From: DASCNA01 sp036011305
GTDB lineage: Bacteria; Verrucomicrobiota; Lentisphaeria; Victivallales; GWF2-38-69
DNA: 64,000 bases
Direction of reading: 5' to 3'
NCBI GenBank assembly: GCA_036011305.1
Contig: DASCNA010000176.1
Coordinates: forward strand, 1 to 64,000
Below, in pieces: positions 54,413-62,893 of this stretch. The notes under the pieces were generated by a model, which was not told the origin of the DNA, searched no databases, and saw only the letters and a list, made by a program, of their open reading frames with translations. The position numbers were made by a program, and so were the translations under genes. Every line of letters begins with the position of its first letter. The stretch's first letter is position 1.

Positions 54413-56737
54413 ATGATAAACAAACTTTTTGACATACTAAAAAATATATCAGATATAATAGCCAATAATAGTGATACTAAATCTATACTGGGCGAAACTG
54501 TATTAACACTAGCAAAAGGACTAGATGCCAAAGTCTGTTCCGTCTATGTTTTCGACAAAGATATGGATGCTTTAGTATTAACGGCAACTCATGGTTTAAA
54601 GAAAGAATCTATCGGCAAAGTTAAAATGAAATCCGGTGAAGGATTAACTGGTATCTGCTTTAGAGATAATGAAATTCTGAATATTATTAATCCAGAAAAT
54701 CATCATGATTTCAAGTACTTCGCATCCACCGGAGAAGAAATTTACAAGTCCTATCTTTCTGTTCCTCTGGTAATTGCAGGAAAATGTTTAGGAATCCTTG
54801 TAATACAAGGCGATGAACCTAAAAAATTCACTGAGAATATTGTCGATACTGCCAGATCAATAAGCACTCAACTTGCAAGTCTAATATTAAACACTGATAT
54901 TTTAACAGCTTTAGCCAATAACCCATCTGAAAAAGATAATTATAATTCTTCTCCCAATATCCCTGATATATCACAGACAATTAGCGGAATATCCGGTAAT
55001 ACAGGAATTGCTATTGGTAAAGCATTAATATTTCAATCTTCTAATATCTTAAATGATATTGTACCATCTAAAACTGATACACCTGATAAAGAACTCACTG
55101 TTTTATCAAATGCGATAACAATTACTAAAAAAAAGATAATCGCTCTTGAAGAAAAAGCTTTAACTCAAATTTCGGAAGCAGATGCTTCAATTTTTTATGC
55201 CCATCTGCTTTTTCTCGAAGATAAAACACTTCTAAATGAAATTAAAAGAGGTATTACAACTAAAAAACGTACTGCTGAGTATAGTATTAAACGGGTTTTT
55301 AATGAGTATAAAAAACGTTTTTCATTACTAAAAAATGAAGATTTCAAGGATAAAATAATGGACCTTAAAGATGTCCTTATCCGATTGATAATAACATTAA
55401 ATTCATTAAAGAAAAACAATATATATAGTGAAGATATAGATTTTACTGAATCTCAAAATTACATTTTGATTGCAAAAGAACTGTTGCCTTCAGATCTGCT
55501 AAAACTGCCTGCAAATAATATTAAAGGCATAATATGCGAAAAAGGAGGAGTTGCAGCGCACATTGCTATACTCGCAAGAGCATTTGATATACCTGCACTT
55601 TTAAAAACACCTAATATCACAAATATAGCAAACAAAGACGATGATATTATTTTGGATTGTTTTACTGAAACAGCCTATATCAGGCCGGATCAAAAAATAA
55701 AAACGGGATTTAATGATATAATTAAATCTCGTTTACAATCTGCGCAAAATTCAAAAGTAGATACTCAACCGGCTATTACATTAGATAATAAAAATATCAA
55801 ACTGAATGCAAATCTTGCTTTAGTAAATGAAGTAAGTCTGCTACAAAAATACGGAGCAGATGGAATTGGGCTTTACAGAACTGAATTTCTTTATATGATA
55901 CGAGATCGACTCCCTTCTGAAAGAGAACAGTATCAGATTTTTTCTAAAGTGCTTAAAGAGGCAAAGGGTAAAACAGTTACAATAAGATTACTTGATGTCG
56001 GTGCAGATAAACCTTTACCATATATTCACACTCCTTATGAAGATAATCCTGCATTAGGTAATAGAGGTATCAGATTTTTACTGAATAATGACAGCATACT
56101 CAGATCGCATTTAAGAGCTATTTTAAGAGCAGGAAGACATGGTAAATTAAAAATACTCATTCCAATGATTTCTAACAAGGAGGAAATAATCCGTCTTAAG
56201 GAAATACTTGTATCAGTTAGAGATAAACTAATAGCTCAAAATTCTCAGTTTTCTACTGATTATGAACTTGGAATAATGCTTGAAGTACCATCAGTTTTAT
56301 TCGACATTGAAAACATGATTTCTGAGGTTGATTTTGTAAGTATCGGCACGAATGATTTACTTCAATATATTTTTGCAGCAGACAGGACTAATGAAGTACT
56401 ACCTAATAAGTTCCTACCGCTTCATCCAATTTTTCTAAAGGTATTGAAAAACATTGGCAGTATTTTTGCTAATTATCCTGATAAAGAATTATCGCTCTGC
56501 GGGGAAATAGCAGGAAATGTTTATGCAGTACCTTATATTTTAGGTGCAGGCATATATGAATTTAGCATGCCTCCTAAATTTATACCTTTAGTAAAAGAAG
56601 TAATCAATTCTATCCGTTATGAAGATTCCAAACGCCTGCTTGATACAGCTATAACATTTAATAATACTGATTCAACCTTAAATTTGATTGATGAATTCTT
56701 TAAAATTAATAATTTAACAAAATTTATTAAAAAGTAA
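54413..56737 (+). CDS. ptsP: PTS enzyme I, nitrogen-type, with N-terminal GAF domain
   Basis: A 774-residue EI-Ntr. An N-terminal GAF domain (about 15-155) is followed by EI: an N-terminal HPr-binding part (GISGNTGIAIGKALIF), the phosphohistidine site GGVAAHIAILARAFDIPAL (Ala where many EIs have Ser before His), the PEP-binding GIGLYRTEFLYM and the C-terminal blocks RFLLNNDSILRSHLRAILRA, GTNDLLQYIFAADRTNE and CGEIAGN. It starts a phosphate relay from PEP. HPr/NPr and a free EIIA-Ntr are not in the window, but the permease-EIIA fusion at 14.3-16.2 kb is a candidate endpoint. Followed 18 bases later by the HAD gene. Confidence 0.92.
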   Translation: MINKLFDILKNISDIIANNSDTKSILGETVLTLAKGLDAKVCSVYVFDKDMDALVLTATHGLKKESIGKVKMKSGEGLTGICFRDNEILNIINPENHHDFKYFASTGEEIYKSYLSVPLVIAGKCLGILVIQGDEPKKFTENIVDTARSISTQLASLILNTDILTALANNPSEKDNYNSSPNIPDISQTISGISGNTGIAIGKALIFQSSNILNDIVPSKTDTPDKELTVLSNAITITKKKIIALEEKALTQISEADASIFYAHLLFLEDKTLLNEIKRGITTKKRTAEYSIKRVFNEYKKRFSLLKNEDFKDKIMDLKDVLIRLIITLNSLKKNNIYSEDIDFTESQNYILIAKELLPSDLLKLPANNIKGIICEKGGVAAHIAILARAFDIPALLKTPNITNIANKDDDIILDCFTETAYIRPDQKIKTGFNDIIKSRLQSAQNSKVDTQPAITLDNKNIKLNANLALVNEVSLLQKYGADGIGLYRTEFLYMIRDRLPSEREQYQIFSKVLKEAKGKTVTIRLLDVGADKPLPYIHTPYEDNPALGNRGIRFLLNNDSILRSHLRAILRAGRHGKLKILIPMISNKEEIIRLKEILVSVRDKLIAQNSQFSTDYELGIMLEVPSVLFDIENMISEVDFVSIGTNDLLQYIFAADRTNEVLPNKFLPLHPIFLKVLKNIGSIFANYPDKELSLCGEIAGNVYAVPYILGAGIYEFSMPPKFIPLVKEVINSIRYEDSKRLLDTAITFNNTDSTLNLIDEFFKINNLTKFIKK

Positions 56738-56754
56738 CACTTTTAGGATAAAAT

Positions 56755-57390
56755 ATGAAAAACTATAAAGGTTATCTTTTTGACTTAGATGGAACTCTGG
56801 TTAAATCAGAAGAATTAAAAGGTAAGGCCCTAGCCAAAACATGCAATTTATATGGTGGATATGTTAAGTCCGATATTTATAAAAATGTTATGGGCGAAAA
56901 TTGGGAGACAGTAACTGGATATTTTTTTTATAAAGGAAATATTACACCTTCTAAAAACGAATTCAATGAAAAATTCAAACTGATATACCTTGAACTGCTT
57001 AATAATGATTTGACTTTAACTGATGGCATTCTGAATTATTTAAGAAGATTATCTGAAACAGACAGTAGATTAGGTTTGGTCAGTTCTGCCGCCGAATGGA
57101 TGGTCAATAATATTTTAAATAGATTTGAACTATCACATTTTTTTGAGATAATCATAACTCAGGAAAACGTCATTAAACATAAACCTGACCCTGAACCATA
57201 TATACTGGCACTCGATAAACTTGACCTTCAACCCGATGAAGTTCTTGTTTTTGAAGACTCAGAAGCAGGTTTAAAATCAGCAATAGTGGCAGGTTGTAAA
57301 ACGATTGCTGTAAAACATGAATTCAATGCACAAAACGATTTAACTGCCTCTTTAAAACAAATATACAGCTTTAGAGAATTGACGGCTTAG
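56755..57390 (+). CDS. HAD-family phosphatase, beta-phosphoglucomutase-like
   Basis: A 211-residue HAD hydrolase, subfamily IA with a helical cap. Motif I is LFDLDGTLVKSE, motif II GLVSSAAEW, motif III KHKPDPEPY and motif IV VFEDSEAGLKSA. The DxDGT nucleophile and acid are present. Substrate could be a sugar phosphate or other phosphomonoester. It lies 18 bases after ptsP and probably shares its transcript. Its stop is one base from the stop of the convergent LysR gene. Confidence 0.88.
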   Translation: MKNYKGYLFDLDGTLVKSEELKGKALAKTCNLYGGYVKSDIYKNVMGENWETVTGYFFYKGNITPSKNEFNEKFKLIYLELLNNDLTLTDGILNYLRRLSETDSRLGLVSSAAEWMVNNILNRFELSHFFEIIITQENVIKHKPDPEPYILALDKLDLQPDEVLVFEDSEAGLKSAIVAGCKTIAVKHEFNAQNDLTASLKQIYSFRELTA

Positions 57391-57391
57391 C

Positions 57392-58303
57392 TTACTCTTT
57401 TAAATATTTTTTAAAGAGCCCTCTCAGCCATAGATTTGCCTGATTATTATCATTTGCCTTTTCCCAATACATGTTATAGTTAATAGATTTACACATTAGA
57501 GGAAGGTCAAAAATACGATAGTCAAAAGTATCTGAAAAATAATTAGCCACAGGTGCTAAAGTAATAAGTAGATATTTTGTTCGTTCCATAATACTGATTG
57601 CAGCACATATATTCTGAATCGTAATAGCAGTTTTGATTTTTTCGTCATATAAATTATAAAGTCTAATATCTAAATCATCCCAAAAATCATCTCTATATTT
57701 TACTCTAATATGTGGAGTTGATAAAATATCTTTAACTGTAAGCTTTTTATTTTCAGATAATGGGTTTTTAGTTGAACATAAACATACAAGTTGAGTAGTA
57801 ATGAGTTTTTCATTATTAATAAAATCAGAATTAAGGCTAAAATTTCCAAAGGCTAAATCAATACAGTTTGCTTTGAACTCTTCGTAACTTAATAAATTAT
57901 TAATGTGAATCAGATTTATTTTAAGGTTCTCATTGTTTCTTATTTTAGTTATTATCTGAGGCATATAAACCGAGGTAACATGATCAGGCATTCCAATATT
58001 AAATGTTAGATTATCTAACTCAGGATTAAATTTATCATCAGTACTGAATACATTATCAATATTTTTTAAAGCAGCAGAAACAGGAGAAATCAGCATTTTA
58101 CCCTTATGAGTTAAAAGCATATCATGCCCTGATCTTTTTATTAAAAGTTCATCACAGAATATTTCTCGTAATTGTCTTAAAGTATTACTTAAAGTAGGTT
58201 GTGCTAGATTCAGCTCTTTAGCCGCACGTGAGACACTTTTGTTTCTAAGAAGAGCATCTAGAGCTACCAAAAAGTTCAGATTAACATTAGATAAGTTATT
58301 CAT
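57392..58303 (-). CDS. LysR-type transcription regulator
   Basis: A 303-residue LysR family protein. The N-terminal HTH (NLNFLVALDALLRNKSVSRAAKELNLAQPTLSNTLRQLREIF, given here as residues 8-50) is of the NodD-like type, followed by a substrate-binding domain with TFNIGMPDHV. It is divergent from the small peptide gene at 58465, the usual position for a LysR regulator and its target, so it probably controls the peptide-membrane protein-MFS module. The inducer is unknown. Confidence 0.88.
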   Translation of the reverse strand: MNNLSNVNLNFLVALDALLRNKSVSRAAKELNLAQPTLSNTLRQLREIFCDELLIKRSGHDMLLTHKGKMLISPVSAALKNIDNVFSTDDKFNPELDNLTFNIGMPDHVTSVYMPQIITKIRNNENLKINLIHINNLLSYEEFKANCIDLAFGNFSLNSDFINNEKLITTQLVCLCSTKNPLSENKKLTVKDILSTPHIRVKYRDDFWDDLDIRLYNLYDEKIKTAITIQNICAAISIMERTKYLLITLAPVANYFSDTFDYRIFDLPLMCKSINYNMYWEKANDNNQANLWLRGLFKKYLKE

Positions 58304-58404
58304 AATTTCACTTTCTTATATATATATATAAATCAACAGATATCCTTGCAAATATTATAACACTATCATTTGTTTTATCTATCCAATTCATTCAAATAAT
58401 AAAT

Positions 58405-58433
58405 TTTACAAATGTACCATTGCATAATATCTT
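58405..58433 (+). promoter_or_regulatory. Possible promoter of the peptide-MFS module
   Basis: TTTACA at 58405-58410 and TATCTT at 58428-58433 are separated by 17 bases, about 30 bases before the peptide gene start. The region is shared with the divergent LysR gene and would be the place for its operator. Weak match to consensus. Confidence 0.3.
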
Positions 58434-58464
58434 TATATAACTAAGAACAGAAAGGAGATATAAA

Positions 58465-58638
58465 ATGAATACTTTAATAAAAATTAAAAAATTTCTTTTA
58501 AAGTTGATGTCAGGTTATATCAAAGGTCTTGACGAACATGGAAGTGTTTATACACCACTTATTTCAAACGAAAGTATAAATAAAAATGAGATAAATGATA
58601 CATGTAAGTCACATATGCATAAAATACATCAAGGTTAA
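58465..58638 (+). CDS. 57-residue peptide with amphipathic N-terminus
   Basis: A short gene with an unusually strong ribosome site (AAAGGAGATATAAAATG). Translation begins MNTLIKIKKFLLKLMSGYIK, a basic amphipathic helix, then GLDEHGSVYTPL and a polar tail that includes one Cys and several His. A second, frameshifted copy at 60647 keeps the same pattern (GLDxxGxVYTPL) and the same ribosome site. Two copies with a common motif before the same partners argue for a real gene. It has no classical signal peptide. It could be a membrane-associated or secreted peptide, a leader, or a natural-product precursor; nothing here decides. Confidence 0.65.
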   Translation: MNTLIKIKKFLLKLMSGYIKGLDEHGSVYTPLISNESINKNEINDTCKSHMHKIHQG

Positions 58639-58710
58639 TAATTTTAACTGAAATTTAATAAAAGAAAGTATTAAAAAATTAATTAAAATTGAAAAGAGTA
58701 TAAATTTATT

Positions 58711-59292
58711 ATGACAAATTCAAAGATCAGCAATATTTCATTAGAAGAAAGTAATTGGGTCCATAATTTTGTGATAAACAATAAGTATGTTTTTATAGGA
58801 ATTATTGGATTGATTATCACAACTTTTGCACTATTTTTAACTAATCTTGAAATGGCTCATTTTTTATTTTTCTTAGGACAGTTGATTATATTTATTTCAA
58901 CTATTTTAGCCAGAGATAAATATTTTTTTTATCAGACATGCATAACATTTACAGGCAGTATACTGGGGTATTTGGCTATAGCAAATGGTATAAATTTTCT
59001 TATATTGGCTATTATGAGTATTGCAGTTTTCATTTATTTCTATAAGATAAAACTCTTCAAAAATGATCCATTTTTAATTTTGGGCTGTTTTGGAATTATT
59101 TTGCTTGGACTTGGTTATTCATTTTCTGGTCTACTGTTCTCTTCTATAATCTTTATTGCTGGTTCTATTACTATTGTCCTATACTCTTTTATTTCTTTAA
59201 AAAACGGTACTAAGATAGCTTTTGTTTTCCTTGTTCTAAATATTGTTTTTCTGGTATCATCCATTTCCAGACTTATCCTTTACATGAAATAA
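58711..59292 (+). CDS. Polytopic membrane protein of unknown function
   Basis: A 193-residue protein with a polar N-terminus of about 28 residues and then six hydrophobic helices in short loops, ending KNGTKIAFVFLVLNIVFLVSSISRLILYMK. It resembles no family I can name; helices are short and Ile/Phe-rich with no charged transport motif. Its gene lies between the peptide gene (72 bases) and the MFS gene (45 bases). A second copy at 60810-61054 has an internal deletion but the same first and last parts, so the pair is a conserved unit. Confidence 0.6.
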   Translation: MTNSKISNISLEESNWVHNFVINNKYVFIGIIGLIITTFALFLTNLEMAHFLFFLGQLIIFISTILARDKYFFYQTCITFTGSILGYLAIANGINFLILAIMSIAVFIYFYKIKLFKNDPFLILGCFGIILLGLGYSFSGLLFSSIIFIAGSITIVLYSFISLKNGTKIAFVFLVLNIVFLVSSISRLILYMK

Positions 59293-59337
59293 TAACGGGC
59301 ACAATTAAAATAAAAAACTATATAAAAAAAGTTAATA

Positions 59338-60573
59338 ATGAAAAATCTTAGAGACAGAAATTTATCAATTATACCTATCATGGCAGGTCTTTCACTTGGT
59401 GTTATGAACGTAGCTTTACTTTCACCTGCCTTACCGGCAATAAAAGAATATTACCATATAGCAGTTTCTCAATCACAGTTTGTAGTAATAATTTTTCTTG
59501 GAGGTTATGCTGTAAGTCAGCTGAGCTTTGGGGCAATAGCAAAAAAGTTTGGTTATCAGAAAAGTATGTTTTTGGGAATTATGACAGGAGCTATTGGATC
59601 ATTTATATGCATTTATTCATCATATTCAGGCAGTTTTTTCATGTTGATGACAGGACGGTTTATTGAAGGTTTTGGTACATCATGCGGTTTAGCGTTAGGT
59701 TTCGCTATAATTAACGAACTCTATATAGGTAAGGCAGTTAGAGATATCACTACTTACGGGTTAATGGGGTTGGCTTTTATTGCTGCTTTTTCAAGTTATA
59801 TTGGCGGTTTTTTAACTTCCAACTACAGTTGGATTTCATGTTTTTACTTTTTGACGGCATGTAATATACTCACAGCATTTTCCTGTTTCCTATTATCGAG
59901 ATCTTTGGATGCTAAAAAAAAATCACTGTTTTCAAACAAAAGAATTATATGCAGTTATCTATTAGCTTTTCGTAATAAAAAACTTATTCTGGGTTCAATT
60001 ATATACGGTCTATTTTTAGCAATAATATATTTAACCATAGCTCTCCTGCCATTTATAGGAATTAGAGATTTACACCTGTCACCGGAAAAATTCGGATTCT
60101 TTTTCCTCTTATCTTACTTGGGATATTTTATAGGGACAATTTTAACCAGATTTTCTACAGGCAGGTTAAATGCCAATGCATCAATATTACTTGGTATGAG
60201 TATAACAATAACAGGAGGATTTATCTTTTTTATAAGCGCATTTTCATTAGAATTAAATATGTCAATTATATTTTCAAGTATTTTTATATCTCTTATTGGA
60301 ATAGCGTTTATATTTGTTAACATTTCATCAATGGCAATATCTTCACATAGAGATAAGGCCAATGGGTCAGCTGTTTTCAATTTCATTTACAGCCTGTTTG
60401 CACTGTTTTCAGTAGTATTACCTCAATTTATAGATTCAAAATTTGAATTGATACTACCATCTGTAACCATTATTGCTACAATACTAGGATTTTGTATCTA
60501 TATTAAATTTGCTGGTTTGCGTATTCCATACCTTAAGCGTATGAGAAACTTATTAATGGTATCAGAGCATTAA
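59338..60573 (+). CDS. MFS transporter, Bcr/CflA-like (DHA1), copy 1
   Basis: A 411-residue major facilitator with 12 expected helices. The N-terminus SLGVMNVALLSPALPAIKEYY and the loop 2-3 region GAIAKKFGYQKSMFLGIM are of the drug:H+ antiporter 1 type. It exports a small molecule; possible ligands include the neighbouring peptide product or an antibiotic. The second MFS gene (62894 on) is a clear paralogue: matching blocks include SWISCFYFL / GFISCFYFL and SHRDKANGSAVFNFIY / SHHNKANASSVFNFIY. Downstream of the peptide and membrane protein genes, controlled perhaps by the divergent LysR. Confidence 0.85.
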   Translation: MKNLRDRNLSIIPIMAGLSLGVMNVALLSPALPAIKEYYHIAVSQSQFVVIIFLGGYAVSQLSFGAIAKKFGYQKSMFLGIMTGAIGSFICIYSSYSGSFFMLMTGRFIEGFGTSCGLALGFAIINELYIGKAVRDITTYGLMGLAFIAAFSSYIGGFLTSNYSWISCFYFLTACNILTAFSCFLLSRSLDAKKKSLFSNKRIICSYLLAFRNKKLILGSIIYGLFLAIIYLTIALLPFIGIRDLHLSPEKFGFFFLLSYLGYFIGTILTRFSTGRLNANASILLGMSITITGGFIFFISAFSLELNMSIIFSSIFISLIGIAFIFVNISSMAISSHRDKANGSAVFNFIYSLFALFSVVLPQFIDSKFELILPSVTIIATILGFCIYIKFAGLRIPYLKRMRNLLMVSEH

Positions 60574-60646
60574 CCCTGTTTACTCAGTTAATATTATCTA
60601 TTTAAAACGACCGAAGGAAGTAATTAAAAATAAAGGAGATATAACT

Positions 60647-60792
60647 ATGAAAGCTCTTTTAAATATAAAAAAATACTTTTAAAAATAAACTCGCTCTATA
60701 TCAATGGATTGGATAAATACGGAGATGTTTACACTCCGCTAATTACAGACAATTGTAATAAACCAATCCAAATAATACATATTAAGCCATGA
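60647..60792 (+). pseudogene. Second copy of the small peptide gene, frameshifted
   Basis: Starts with the same strong site (AAAGGAGATATAACTATG) as the intact copy at 58465 but stops after 11 codons (MKALLNIKKYF). With one base restored near 60679 the frame reads LKINSLYINGLDKYGDVYTPLI and runs to a TGA at 60790-60792. A 1-base loss inside the amphipathic segment is therefore the simplest reading. Confidence 0.65.
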
Positions 60793-60809
60793 GAAATACT
60801 ATTATTATT

Positions 60810-61054
60810 ATGACAAATTTAACTTTAGACAGTATAGTTTTTAGCAGGTAAGATATGTTTATAAAATACATAAAAAATTATAAAAATGTTTTTATAGTAA
60901 TCATCTGGCTTGTCATTACCTCCTATGCTCTTTCATTTCTTTAAAAAACGGTACTAAAATAGTTTTAATATTTTTATTGTTAAACATCGTATTCTTTATA
61001 TCATCCATAACCAGATTAATATTGTATATAGAAGTAAAATTAATTATAATCTAA
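60810..61054 (+). pseudogene. Second copy of the membrane protein gene, internally deleted
   Basis: Begins MTNLTLDSIVF, like MTNSKISNISL of copy 1, and has an early in-frame TAA (codon 14). A following segment IKNYKNVFIVIIWLVITSYAL matches the first membrane helix of copy 1. It then jumps to the end of copy 1: SLKNGTKIVLIFLLLNIVFFISSITRLILY. About 350 bases of the middle are missing and the frame is shifted across the joint. Confidence 0.7.
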
Positions 61055-61070
61055 AATAGAGGATAAGATT

Positions 61071-62006
61071 ATGTTAAAAAATATTATAATAGATACTGAT
61101 TGCGGCACTGATGATGCATTAGCTCTTTTATATGCTCTTGATTCTGATAAATTTAAAATTACTGGAATAACCACTGTATTTGGAAATGTTACGGCAAAAC
61201 AAGCAGCATTTAATGTTTCATATATCTTGAGACTTACTGGAAAAGAAAATATTCCTCTAGCAATCGGTCAGGAGAAACCAATTAACCAGCCGCTAAGGCA
61301 CTCACCCCCCTCAATACATGGAGAATATGGGCTTGGTACTATTACATCAACTTATATGTCTAAAACCTTAAGGTCAATAACAGCGGTTGAATTTATAATT
61401 GATACGATTTCAAAATCGAAAGAAAAGATAACTTTTTTATCAATTGGTCCATTAACCAATATAGGACTTGCACTGACTCTAAGACCTGAAATAGCTGAGA
61501 ATATTGAAGAGATTATAATTATGGGTGGAGCATACCTGAAAAATGGAAATGTCACGCCTGCTGCAGAAGCCAATATATATAGTGATGCAGTAGCAGCAGA
61601 AAAAATATTTAGTTCTCCATGCCAGGTAACTATGGTAGGACTTGATGTAACTACAAAAGTTATTATGTCTAAAAAGTATTTAGAAACAATGTCAAGTCAT
61701 AAAAAATATGGCGCATTCATTAAATCACTTACAAGTACATTCTACAATTTTCTTTCAGAGAATTTTAATATTAACGGAATATTTCCACATGATCTTGTTG
61801 CCATTTTTTATGCGGCGGATAAATCACTTTTTAAAACGATTAACGGCAGAGTATATGTCAATACTCAGGGATTAATGCTTGGGCAAACTTATATTGACCG
61901 AAGGAAAAAATATATAAAAGGAACTGAATGGGACAATAGAAAACACTCTAAAGTTTGCACTGAAGTTAATGCTGAGAAACTATTAGATGAGTTCAGAAAG
62001 TTTTGA
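61071..62006 (+). CDS. Inosine-uridine preferring nucleoside hydrolase
   Basis: A 311-residue nucleoside hydrolase. The calcium-binding aspartates are in IIIDTDCGTDDALALLYAL (Asp10, Asp14, Asp15, with Asp8 also in the loop), plus TTVFGNVTAKQAAFNVSYIL, GPLTNIGLALTL, IIMGGAYLKNGNVTPAAEANIYSDA and the late calcium ligand in FPHDLVAIF. It splits nucleosides into base and ribose. Placed after the pseudogene of the duplicated module and just before a methyltransferase gene; the interruption of the module suggests a later insertion. Confidence 0.93.
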   Translation: MLKNIIIDTDCGTDDALALLYALDSDKFKITGITTVFGNVTAKQAAFNVSYILRLTGKENIPLAIGQEKPINQPLRHSPPSIHGEYGLGTITSTYMSKTLRSITAVEFIIDTISKSKEKITFLSIGPLTNIGLALTLRPEIAENIEEIIIMGGAYLKNGNVTPAAEANIYSDAVAAEKIFSSPCQVTMVGLDVTTKVIMSKKYLETMSSHKKYGAFIKSLTSTFYNFLSENFNINGIFPHDLVAIFYAADKSLFKTINGRVYVNTQGLMLGQTYIDRRKKYIKGTEWDNRKHSKVCTEVNAEKLLDEFRKF

Positions 62007-62083
62007 AAAATAAAAAGTTTAAACTCAGAAATAAGTTCAAGTAAAAAACTATCAATTCCTCAAAATTAAAGGAAAATAAAATT

Positions 62084-62827
62084 ATGAATTATAATTATGA
62101 CCAAGAAACATCATTAGATTACAAAAAAGCAAAAAAAAATTATGTCTATGATATACAGGATTATTCATTATACAATTATATTAAAAACATAGTAACGCAA
62201 AAAAAAATAATTGACTTCGCCTGCGGATATGGACACATAACAAGAAAGCTTCATGAATGGGGCGCTGGGAGCATTGTTGGTGTAGACGTATCAAAATATA
62301 TGATTGAACTAGCAAAAATAGAAGAATTGAATAACCCCGTAGGAATCAAATATATTCATGCTGATGCTTCAAATTTAAAAAAAATTGATGAATTTGATAT
62401 TGCCACAGCATCATGGTTATTTGAGTGTAGTAAAAATAAAATTGAATTACTAGATATGATGAAATCTATAGCTCGTAATCTCAAACTTGGAGGTAAATTA
62501 TTTTGCATTGGATTTATAGGGTGTTTTGAAAGATTAAATTTAGATTATAGTAAGCAGGGGTTATTCATTGAAACTTATTCAAAAAATAATGATATAGCAA
62601 AAGTTAAATTTTCTATACAAAATCCTAAGTTTAAAATCGACTCAAATCATTATTCAAAAAAAGTTATGGAAAAAAATTTAGAAAAAGCAGGTTTTCAAAA
62701 TATTATTTGGCATGACTTAGTGTTACCTGAAAAAATAATAAAAGATAAAGAGCTATTTGAAATATGGTCAGAATATATAGCAAAACCACATTCTGCAATT
62801 TTAGAATGTACCAAAGGGTACATTTAA
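62084..62827 (+). CDS. SAM-dependent methyltransferase
   Basis: A 247-residue class I methyltransferase. Motif I is IIDFACGYGHITRKLHEWG, with the acidic VGVDVSKYMIELAK loop after it, and motif III near KYIHADASNLKKIDEFDIATASW. It resembles small-molecule methyltransferases of the UbiE/Coq5-like group more than protein or RNA enzymes. It lies 78 bases after the nucleoside hydrolase and 67 bases before the second MFS gene. Substrate unknown; a modified peptide or other metabolite for the MFS exporter is possible. Confidence 0.85.
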   Translation: MNYNYDQETSLDYKKAKKNYVYDIQDYSLYNYIKNIVTQKKIIDFACGYGHITRKLHEWGAGSIVGVDVSKYMIELAKIEELNNPVGIKYIHADASNLKKIDEFDIATASWLFECSKNKIELLDMMKSIARNLKLGGKLFCIGFIGCFERLNLDYSKQGLFIETYSKNNDIAKVKFSIQNPKFKIDSNHYSKKVMEKNLEKAGFQNIIWHDLVLPEKIIKDKELFEIWSEYIAKPHSAILECTKGYI

Positions 62828-62893
62828 CAATACAGTCCCCCTTTTTAAATTATGATTTCACCTAAATTTTGAAAATTACTAAGAGATTATAAT

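Noticed and set aside
58318..58331. Run of alternating TA near the LysR start
   Set aside because: Simple low-complexity sequence; not called as an operator without a dyad of LysR type.
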